NCBI GenBank assembly: GCA_037176905.1
Contig: JBBBWG010006925.1
Location: forward strand, 1 to 21,540
DNA length: 21,540 bases
Reading direction: 5' to 3'
Origin: Azolla pinnata
Lineage: Eukaryota; Streptophyta; Polypodiopsida; Salviniales; Salviniaceae
A program made the position numbers and the translations under genes. The notes below the pieces were generated by a model. It was not told the DNA's origin, did not search any database, and saw only the letters and a program-made list of their open reading frames with translations. Below, piece after piece: positions 1 to 9,361 of this stretch (the first letter of the stretch is position 1; the number at the start of each line of letters is the position of its first letter).

Positions 1-121
1 AGTCCTTCTTCTCCCTGGTATATGAAAATACGGAGTATCCTTTTCCAAATTTGTTGCGCATTGGTACAACCCCATAATCGCATCATGGTTACCTTCTTCT
101 TCTTCTTCTTCTTCAACCATC
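1..121. other. Left-edge unique sequence, no gene recognised
   Basis: A short non-repetitive stretch ends in a small TTC run near 99-114. I see no coding signature, RNA gene or promoter motif that can be supported. It may be flanking DNA of a gene to the left of the window. Confidence 0.4.
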
Positions 122-975
122 ATGCACCACCACCATCATAACCATCATAATCATCATCATCACACACCATCATCACCATACATCATCACCATTGTCACAA
201 TCATCATCATCACCCACCATCATGATCATCATCAACACCACTGCTATTATCCTCACCACCACCATCACCAGCATCACGATCATCATCATCACCAGCATCA
301 TCAATATCACCGCCACTGCCATCATCATCACAAAGACCAATTCCACCAACATCAACATCATCATCATCACCAACTTCACCACCACCATCACCATCACCAA
401 CCATCACCAACGCCACCGTCGCCATCATCACCATCTCCAACCCCTTGTCACCATATTACCATCACAAGCACAACCATCACCATCACCATCATCACCACCA
501 CCACCACCATCATAACCACCACTGCCATCATCACCATGTTCATCATCATCACATCATCGTCACCCACCATCACGATCATGATCGTCACCACCACCACCAT
601 TACCACCATCATCACCATCACCATCATCAACATCACAACCATTGCCATCATCATCACAAGGACCATCATCATCATCATCACCATCATCAAGCATAAGTAG
701 CATCATCAACCTCACCACCACTGCCATCATCATCACAAGGACCATCAGCATCAACACCATCATCATCATCACCAGCTTCACCATCATCACCATCATCAAG
801 CATAAGCAACATCATCAACATCACCACGACTGCCATCATCATCACAAGGATCATCATCATCAACACCATCAACCATCACCACCATCACCACCATCAACCA
901 TCACCAGCACCATTGTCACCATCATCACCATCACCACTGTCACCATCATCACCACCACCACCATCACCATCACCA
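122..975. repeat. CAT/CAC triplet microsatellite tract 1
   Basis: About 850 bp is made almost entirely of CAT and CAC triplets in irregular order, with occasional AAG, GTC, GCC and GCA triplets. Because the period is three and CAN/ATN/TCA-type triplets contain few stops, several frames on both strands stay open. They would read as His-rich, Ile/Thr-rich, Met/Val-rich or Asp/Gly-rich peptides. These are compositional artefacts and not genes. The scattered substitutions indicate an old, interrupted expansion. The tract ends in a T-rich stretch at about 976-993. Confidence 0.95.
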
Positions 976-1320
976 TTTTTTTAATTTTTTTTCCCAAAAT
1001 AATATCCTTCTATTAGTTAGTCCAAATTTACATAGCACAAATTATCAGATAAACTGAAGTAGATTTTGGTCAGACTATTTCTCGTCAATACTTGGACTTG
1101 TCTATGTGATTGGAGGTGGAAACAACCATGTTGGAGGTGTGAAGTTCCAAATTGGTGACTCACCTCGAAGCTGTAAAAAGGGCCCATTTTGCCAATGTGC
1201 TAGAAATAAAAGTCTTGTATTCCTATCATTTGGTTCATGACTTATGAGGTCATCATATTGCTCCTTCAAGGTATGCACTGCTGCCATCACCCAGATATTA
1301 CGAACTGTTTCAACTGGATG
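976..1320. other. Unique island between the two triplet tracts
   Basis: About 345 bp of ordinary-complexity DNA, T-rich at its left end. On the minus strand a frame that is open through the neighbouring CAY tract continues here for about 70 codons and ends at 1102. It includes a non-repetitive segment with the peptides KEQYDDLISHEP and LLFLAHWQNGPF. I cannot assign that peptide to a family. It could be a decayed exon or transposon fragment, or chance. No promoter or RNA gene is recognised. Confidence 0.4.
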
Positions 1321-1323
1321 CAC

Positions 1324-2012
1324 TGTACCATCATCACCATCACCATTATAACCATGATCACCATGATCACCATCACCACCACTATAACCATGTTCACCAT
1401 GATCACCATCACCACCATCACCACGATAACCATGATCACCACCATCACCACGATAACCATGATCACCATGATCACCATGGTCACAACCATCACCATTGTC
1501 ACCATGATCACCATCACCATCACCATCACCATCACCACCATCACCATCACCACCATCACCATGATCAACATCATCACCATGATCACCATGATCACCATCA
1601 CCACCATGATCACCATGATCACCATGATCACCATGATCACCATGATCACCATGATCACCATGATCACCATAATCACCATCAGTATCATCACCCTCATCAC
1701 CATCACCACCATCATCACTATCACCACCATCATCACCATCACCACCATCACCATCATCACCATCATCATCACCACCATCACCATCATCACCATCATCACC
1801 ATCACCACCATCACCACCATCATCACCATCACCACCATCACCACCATCATCACCATCACCACCATCATCACCATCACCACCATCACCATCATCACCATCA
1901 TCACCACCATCATCACCACCATCACCACCATCATCATCATCACCACCATCACCACCATCACCACCATCATCACCATCATCACCATCATCACCATCGCCAC
2001 CATCATCATCTC
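1324..2012. repeat. CAT/CAC triplet microsatellite tract 2
   Basis: About 690 bp of CAC/CAT triplets ends only 62 bp before the ATG of the casein kinase gene, so it occupies the place of the proximal promoter and distal 5' leader. Inside it the sequence shifts from GAT-rich units (1350-1680) to purer CAC/CAT (1690-2010). A 9-bp sub-array lies at 1606-1668. On the minus strand it reads as a long Asp/Gly-rich frame, which I regard as an artefact of period-3 composition. Confidence 0.95.
1606..1668. repeat. 9-bp tandem array ATGATCACC x7
   Basis: Seven perfect consecutive copies of ATGATCACC are followed by a one-base variant (ATAATCACC) at 1669. Each copy contains the palindrome TGATCA. Similar but interrupted units extend on both sides (about 1350-1600). 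The array looks like a homogenised higher-order unit that arose within the CAY tract. Confidence 0.9.
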
Positions 2013-2074
2013 TTTTCTCCTTCGTTCGCCTCCGCCCCCGCGTGCAGGCGAGACAGTCGCTGTGACAGCAGCCA
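2013..2074 (+). promoter_or_regulatory. Putative 5' leader of the casein kinase gene
   Basis: This C/T-rich segment lies between the end of the CAC/CAT tract and the ATG at 2075. It starts with a CTCTTTTCTCC-type pyrimidine run, a common composition for plant transcription starts and 5' leaders. No TATA box can be seen close by, because the upstream DNA is all triplet repeat. There is no upstream ATG in this segment. The transcription start cannot be placed from sequence alone. Confidence 0.4.
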
Positions 2075-5000
2075 ATGGAAGCCCTCGTCGGTTCCAAGTT
2101 CAAGCTCCTTCGGAAGATCGGAAGCGGCGCCTTTGGCGAAATCTATCAAGGTAAGCCCCACAAAACCCTCACACGAACCGGGCAGAGAAGCAAGGAAAGG
2201 AAAATCACACCAGAAATGCCTCTCAGATCGGACGTTTTTCTTCCATTAGAGTTTGTTGTGTACTTCGTCTGCGAGGTCATTGCACAGAATACGAGTCTCT
2301 GAATGCAGAAGCAAAATTCCCGCTTTCTTCCATGGGTTGCGTTTTGATTCGTTAGGGTTTGTTTCTACTTCCCTCAGTGGAGGCTTGAACACACAAAACG
2401 GGCTTTTCTTCAAACAGGAAACCGCAGTTTGGCTTCTGTTCGAAGTTTTCCCTACATGGAAGCTCTTCCTTACCATAGATCTGAAGCTTTTGTTTTCTGA
2501 AACGCACGCATTTCTTCTTCATGTAAGGGGTTGGTGCGCAACCAGAATTCGCACACAACGGGGAGACCTCTGAGAGAGCAAAGAAAGTAACATAGATTCT
2601 GCTTCTTTGTCTTAGGGTTTGTTTTCTCGCAGGTCTTCCACACCATAGAACTTCTCATGCGTTGTTGTAAATCCTTTTTGTTTTGTTTTTTCGGCATCAC
2701 TAACAAAAAAAGCCTTTCAAGATGGAAATGATTCTATTAAGAGCATAACATTCCATAGAGTTTCTTTTCTCTTTCTTTCTCTTCTCGTTTTACTTAAAGG
2801 TTTTGTAGAAGCTGAAATAACTTAGGTGATTCATATTTTCTCTTTCTCTACCTTTCAGGTAAAGATGTACTGAACAACGAAGATGTGGCAATCAAGCTGG
2901 TAATTTCAACACGTATTCCCTCGTTTTCTCTTTTTACTTTTTACCTATATGTTCCCATCCATGTTTCTGTCTTTCTGCTCTCTGCTATTTGTATGTGTCA
3001 ATCCCAAGTCCTAAAATTTCCTTTGTTTAGGGATAAATCTTCTAGTGCATTTTGAATGGGTTTGCTTGCTTTCATGTTATATCTACTTGTTTTTGAATGC
3101 AGGAAAGCATATCTTCCAAGCATCCACCACAACTGTTATACGAATCAAAGCTTTACCGCATCCTAAGGGGTGGAAGTAAGTTCAACTTCGTTTTCTTGTC
3201 CCATCATTCACTCTTTCTGTTTGTAATACGTAGTTTTTGCAGTATTATCAATGTTGGGAATGTAAGTTTTGTAGGGGAGAGGATTCAATATATTGGAGAA
3301 TACTTTCTGTGGAATCATTAAAACACAAATGAGACGGTTTGTGGATGAGAGGACTCAATGTCTACGTATTATTGAGGCATCAATTGAAAAACTTGTGGAG
3401 GAGAGAATTCAGTGTGTGGGCATGCATTTGGGAATTTCTTTTGGTATTATAGAAGCTTGTACTGAACGCTTTTGGCTGAAGCAGAACACTGTCCGTAGAT
3501 AGTTATTAGATTTTCTGAGCGAGTCATAATTGGTCTTCTCCAAACTACACTTGGGCTGTGACTGTGAGAGCTTATGGGTGTGGCAGCGTGGCGTAGTAAA
3601 GATCTTGCTTTGAGACAAAATGTTTAGCATTGATGTTGTTTGAGCAATTTCTACTGTGTGTAGGACCGTATTCATGTAGTTCTCACTGTAGGGGAGTAGG
3701 TGAACTTGATAATCCCGTTTATTGCTATGGTCCTGGCTTCTTTCTTTGAGAAAAATATGTGACAAAAGTAGCAGATTGGGTTATTCTGTTTGTCTGTGTA
3801 TTCTTTTACGAGATTCTTCTCTTATTTATAACTTGTATAAGTTTATCTTTGAAATTTGAGATGTTTCATATGTGCTCTCATCAAGTGTTATGAATCGAGT
3901 ATCTATAGAATATAAGCTTTCATAGTCACCTTCACCAGTGCAGTTTAGCAATACTGGATCTGGGTTGTTGAGTTCGATATAAGCTCCCCCCCGTAGATGT
4001 ACACTATACAGCTGATGCTGTAAAAACTTGATTATTAAGGATAATGGTCTGAAGCTGATTCTCTTAATTTTCAGCTGGCATTCCTGCTGCGAAATGGTTT
4101 GGAAGAGAAGGTGACTTTAATGCCCTTGTTCTTGAACTTCTGGGGCCCAGCTTAGAAGATCTATTTGTTTTCTGTGGCAATCGCTTCTCTTTGAAGACTG
4201 TTCTAATGCTTGCAGAACAATTAGTGAGTTCTTGTGCACTGAAACAAAAAAATGTTGCATTCTTTATACTTTTTTTTTCCTTTTTTTACATTTTTCTTAC
4301 ATTCTTTGTTTTTTTTTGAACAGATATCTAGGCTAGAGTATATGCACTCCCGATGTTTCATACATAGAGATATTAAGCCTGACAACTTTCTAATGGGTAT
4401 AGGCAAACGTACAAGTTTGGTAAGTATCTGTCTATATGATAGGGGTTCGTCTTCCTATGTCAGAGCTGTAAGACCTACCAAAAATGCTAATTCTTTACAG
4501 GTTTACATCATTGACTTTGGCTTGGCAAAGAAGTATCGAAGTCCCTTGACTGGCGAACACATCCCATACAGGTCCATCCTTTTTGATCCAATGTCATATT
4601 ATCTTTTTGTGCTGTTTTTTCTCTCCATCTAATATAGAAGGATTGATATTTGGGTTCTTGTCTCATTCTATTCTTTTTGATCATTCAGGGAGTTCAAGAA
4701 TCTTGTGGGGACGGCGCGCTATGTAAGTATGAATGCACACCTTGGAAGGGGTAAGTTCTATCATGATAGAAGTCAGTAACTTACACCTAGTTTATACTTT
4801 CCATGTAATGTTTAATGCCTGGAGTTATCCAAAATTTTACAAAGTTTATTAATACAAAATTTCAGAACAAAGCCGCAGGGATGATTTGGAATCTCTCGGA
4901 TACCTCCTAATGCACTTTCTGAGGGGCAAGTATGTAGTTTTCTTTTGTGTTTTTTTGTCTCAAATCATTGTTCAAGATAATGATGTTATGCACAGTTTAC

Positions 5001-6692
5001 CATGGCAAGGGATGAAGGCGGCTCACAAAAAACGGAAGGATGAAATAGTGTTCCAGAAGAAGACTGACACATCCATTGAGGTTAGCTTATCATAATTTCA
5101 TTTGCAACTACTTTAGTAATGAACCTTGTTGTTTTAATAATACGAATTGATACCTTTTAGGTACTCTGCGAGGGTTATCCATCGGAGTTTTCGACATATT
5201 TTAACTACTGCCGCTTACTAAAGTTTGAAGAAAAACCGGATTATAATTACGTAAAAAAGCTATTTAGTGACCTTATGACCAGCCGAGGTCAGTGCTTTCT
5301 TGTCACTCATTTAATTTAGTTACGCTTTCTGGAGTTTGACTTGCATGAGTTCCCACATTAGTGGCTATACATGTTTCAAGGAAGAGAAAAACTTCAGGAA
5401 ATGACTGACGATAATGTGGCAGGTTATCAATGCGATCATGTCTTTGATTGGACTATCATTAAATATCAACAATTGCATGCTGGTGCTGCCCCTCCAAGAA
5501 ATTTGGTTTGTGGAAAAAAAAGGGATACTGAATCTCTTGTTTCTATCTTCTCCTATGCTATGCCATCATGGAATGATTAAAAGGACAAGGTTTTTGGCAG
5601 GTCCGACAAGAATGCACAACAAGTGGAGGAACTAGTGGTGCAGCTGCTGCTCATATATCTGAATCTACATCTCCTTCCAAACTAAGTATGATAATATATT
5701 GAATTTTTCTCAATTTCTCTGAATTAAGCTGGATTGATTATAGTCATGCTTTATGGGTTCAAATCTTGAATAACAATGTTCCTGGAGCTCTTTATGTTTC
5801 TCCTGTTTCATCCTTTTTGTATGAGCAATGGGTTTAGTGAAATAAAGAACTCAGAGTGTATTTCCTAGTCTTTCTCTGATTAACGTGGCTTGAAGGTTTT
5901 CTTTTAGTTTCATGTCCATGGCTTCTTATTTTGGATCTAATAGGTGTCAAATACTAGCGGATGCTTTGTGACAGTATGATGTATCATGTGCTGCTTTGCA
6001 GAGCCAAGCATGGAACCACAGAATTGTGAGAAATCTGATGCCACACCTTCTGATGTCAGACATAAGAATATTACTCCAGTTGCTAAGGATGAAGATGGTG
6101 ATAACTGTGCTGCAATTGACACGGTGGGTTCCATTTCTTTTTTGTAAGCTTAATATTTCTGTGGCAATGTTTCTTTTGGAGATGGAAGATGGACTCTTTG
6201 CTATTGTCTTAAATGATGAATTTTGTATTTAGTATTTCTTAGGATACTTCATTTAAAATTATAGTATTTTATAGTATAGATTATTGCTTTTGAAGTATCA
6301 ATCCTTTGAACCCGTTAGGATATTAGATTGAGTATTCACATGTGTATTTAGGAACCCTATCAGGAAGTTCCTGGATATTTCTTTTTAGAAGAGAGCTTTC
6401 TATTTATATAGGAAACCTCCCTCGACTGCTTTATGCATGAGCTTCTTCTTTATGTAGGTAAGGATAAGTAGACATAAGTGGAAACTGTAGATCTAGAGAG
6501 CAAAGGTAAGTATTCTGAAAGTAGTCGGTATGTTGTCTCAGATAGTTTAAACTGGTTTTCCAGAATTTGTATTTGTTGTGGTTAATTGGATATTTATTTC
6601 CTTGATATGGGAAGGATATCTAGGGATTTTGAGAAAACAATATAGTGACCTGGGAGTAATTTCTTTTTTTGCAGAAAAAGGATAAATGCTGA
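2075..6692 (+). CDS. Casein kinase 1-like Ser/Thr protein kinase (plant CKL type), 14 exons
   Basis: Exons: 2075-2150, 2859-2899, 3103-3175, 4075-4223, 4324-4419, 4501-4571, 4689-4750, 4866-4929, 4996-5080, 5161-5287, 5423-5505, 5601-5685, 6002-6123, 6675-6692. All introns are GT-AG and the phases close into 383 codons plus TGA. The product should phosphorylate Ser/Thr on acidic or primed substrates. Visible motifs are the Gly loop GSGAFGE (16-22), VAIK with K38, the catalytic loop HRDIKPDN (127-134, D129), DFG (150-152), GTARY (176-180), [13 protein letters not shown] (190-202), LPWQG (212-216) and HVFDWTI closing the kinase lobe near residue 295. The CK1 family has SIN in place of APE, and here that position reads SMN. 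CK1 anion-site residues R179, G216 and K225 are kept. The [15 protein letters not shown] ending is typical of plant CKLs. Departures from consensus are NLVGTARYV for NLTGTARYA, HLGRE for HLGIE, and an extra Pro in [10 protein letters not shown]. The tail (about 300-383) is Ser/Thr-rich, without a recognised domain, and ends KKDKC from a five-codon last exon. The tail exons are less certain than the kinase exons. Confidence 0.9.
3176..4074 (+). other. Intron 3 of the casein kinase gene, with a decayed tandem repeat
   Basis: This is the longest intron of the gene (899 bp). It is bounded by the donor GGAA|GTAAGT and the acceptor TTTTCAG|CT. Between about 3268 and 3470 a motif resembling TTTGTGGAGGAGAGGATTCA recurs three times (starts at 3268, 3338 and 3392) with substitutions, indicating an old local duplication. 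No nested gene is recognised. Confidence 0.6.
6124..6674 (+). other. Last intron of the casein kinase gene, with a possible cassette exon
   Basis: A 551-bp intron separates the 13th exon from the short terminal coding exon. At 6458-6505 a 48-bp island is flanked by an acceptor-like TTATGTAG and a consensus donor AAAG|GTAAGT. Inclusion would add about ten codons and then a stop, giving a different C-terminus. Whether it is used cannot be told from DNA. Confidence 0.4.
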
Positions 6693-9361
6693 CGTGTGCG
6701 TAGATTTCTCCAGTTGGTATTCAGAAAGGAGTGCTACATCTATTTTTAAGTTTCAGGGAGACGATTTGTACCATAATATAGTTTTTTGGCAAGAGATGTC
6801 TTGTATTTGGCTTTCGCTTGGAAAAATCTACACATTGTGGATGCCAGCCTGGATTACAGCGGTTTTCAGGTGTATAGTAGGCTTTCAGTTTGGATGGGAA
6901 ATTTGGAGTTCTTTCGCTACACAAAGTAATAGCTGAATGGAGAACCGGAATCTGCAAGGAGATCAAATCATACACAGCTGGAAGTAGAGATAATTTGTGT
7001 GACCAATTGCTTCTTCTATTAGCCACGTCTTCCTTGAATTTTATATCCTTGGCAAAATTTACAGGTGAAAGGATATTTTTAGGAAATGCTGCTATTTCCC
7101 AACAACGCAAATGGTCTTTTCTACTGTTCAATGTGGCTCATTCTTGCAGTTGTTGAGGTCGTCCAATGCGTATGTAGTGTTTGATTCGAGCCTTAAACTT
7201 GTGTTGAGGTATGCACTCACCTCCTCCCACATAAGAAGAGAAACAGACAGCTCAACAGTTGGGAGTTAATTTCCTGTTATCTCGTGTTCAACATGTAAAT
7301 TCTTTGTGGGATTTGTACTACATCGTGGTTGGATAGTATGAGTACTTCACAAATGGTTCTCATCTTAGTACTTTTTGCCAAGGAAATCATTTTTACTTAG
7401 TGCTATGGGTTGTCAAGACTGCAAAAATTATTTTTACATGCGCATCATTGCCTTTTATCTCCTAGGAAACATGTTTTTCTGGATGCTGAAGAGCTCCTCA
7501 TCTTTCTCCAAGCATGTTAGCCTCGTCTTCTCTTCATTTATTGGTAACGTAAGGGAACTTTGTTTTTGAAAATATTGCTAGCATATTTCCTTGTCCAATT
7601 TGTTACATATTGGAAGTGAGTGTTAGTTTTGAAGCCGTCAGTGCTGGAAAGAAGCCATTATCTTGGATTGTTAGAGGACTGCGAGATGAAAACATCTTGT
7701 CAAGAAATTACTTGCAAAAGTAATTGATGTTTCAGCACTTGTTTGGTCGCTGCTCTAAAGATAAGCTGTTCAATGTGATAAGCAAAAGGCGTCATATTAT
7801 CATCATTTACGAGGATCAGAAAGTGTGTTCTTTTTCTCTTAAGGGAAGCATAGGTGCGTCTCTGCTAATTGTAATCTGTTTTATAATGACAGTTTTTACC
7901 GCCCTCTCCACGACAGATCATTTGATAAGAAGTGGATCTAAAATTTTGACAATGCTGCGTGGGCCTCAATGTTAATATAAAACAACCAACAACTTCTTAG
8001 AATTGTTTTCCTGCAGTTCTCTAAGCAGCAGTAAAGAATATACACCTGCAGATAGAATCAATTAAATCGGCAAAGATCTCATGAATGATGCGCCATGAAA
8101 AAGGGCATGGAAAAGTGCTCATAATTGAGACATGGGAACCGGATCTAATTGAGAGAAGACAAGAAAAGACTTGAGCAAGAGCTGAATCTTTGGAGGTTCT
8201 TGGCCTGTTCATGCTTCACTATCTAAATGTGAATCTCAAACGTAGGAATCGAATAACTTCATTTTATTGCTCACTTCCTAAGTGAATTGCCCCATATCAG
8301 CCATGAGGCTATATAAAACTAGACCTAAACCACCTCCTGATCAACAATTAAGGCTGTGCCCATATTGGGACATAGAGTGAGTGACAGTTGCTATGAAACC
8401 AAGGATGAGTTGGTGCGATGATCAGCAAATACATATTCTTGAGGAGCCCATTCTCCTTGCAAGTAATGAGCCCTTTTTGTTAAGTGAAATTGTGGTGTAT
8501 TGAAAGAGCCTCAGCAAGTAGTGTTCTATTCATTCGAGCAAAAGAATGTCATTTATTCGATTCCTCAAATCCCTGTTCATATAGATGTGTTCCCCCACAG
8601 GTATTATGCCAGCACAAGTTTTTATTTGTGTATGTAGAACAAGTTAAAACCTTCTTATTGGATATATGTTTATGCCCATGTACATGTAATCTTGGTGATG
8701 GCTTCTGGATATTGGATTCTACAAACCATATAGATCCTAACTATAAACTACTTGTTTCTTGAGAAGATCAGTAAACCTCCAAATTTTACTAGTCTTTAAG
8801 TGACTCTATTTGACACCTACATGAACAAATCCTCATTCAATTTGACATATATGAACAAATTCTGATTCATACAGCGTCGCTTGTGTCATCACAGTTCCAT
8901 GTGCTAATACATGATCATTTGTGATGGCTTATGGGTATATTTGCATCAGTTTAGCGTCAACAGGCGATGTTGACAAATCTTTTTGACAGGCATATTCTAT
9001 TTGCTCTGGCTGTTCATACCACAATTTGCATCTGTTTCCTCTGTCATCGAACCCTAGAAGCAGACCCTCAAAAAGCATATTTTTTGAGTGACTGGGGGCA
9101 TTGGTTTTCTTCCCCACAGATTGATCTCCCTGATCATTCATGATTCTCATAGTTGCTGGAATTATATGCATTCCAAGGAGACGAAGAAATGCAAATCTCT
9201 GTTAGCTCTTTACATTTGCAGGGTCCCCGAGTCTTTTTCAAAACAAAGAAGATCAGGAGCTGCTGAGAGACCCAACCTTCTTGCCGATGCTGATATATCC
9301 ACACATTCCAGACGTCAAACTCAAACCTCAATTCTCAAACAATTTCGCACGAAAATGTCGA
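6693..9361. other. Intergenic region between two convergent genes
   Basis: About 2.7 kb of ordinary AT-rich DNA contains the 3' untranslated regions of the casein kinase gene (from the left) and of the PPR gene (from the right). I found only short open frames with no recognisable protein families, no tRNA and no clear repeat array. Polyadenylation sites cannot be placed with confidence. The segment near 8240-8400, with a TATATAAAA-like element, could be a transposon remnant but shows no defining termini. Confidence 0.5.

Noticed and set aside
122-1016. Long His-rich, Ile/Thr-rich, Met/Val-rich and Asp/Gly-rich open frames on both strands
   Set aside because: They arise from CAT/CAC period-3 composition, which has few stops. 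There is no unique sequence, domain or splice context supporting a protein.
1102-2103. 333-codon Asp/Gly-rich minus-strand frame
   Set aside because: Nearly all of it is the reverse complement of the CAC/CAT tract, and its start overlaps the first exon of the casein kinase gene antisense. Only the last 70 codons are non-repetitive, and they are unassigned.
6694-7975. Small plus-strand frames after the casein kinase stop
   Set aside because: They are short, carry no family motifs and lie in the expected 3' untranslated or intergenic region.
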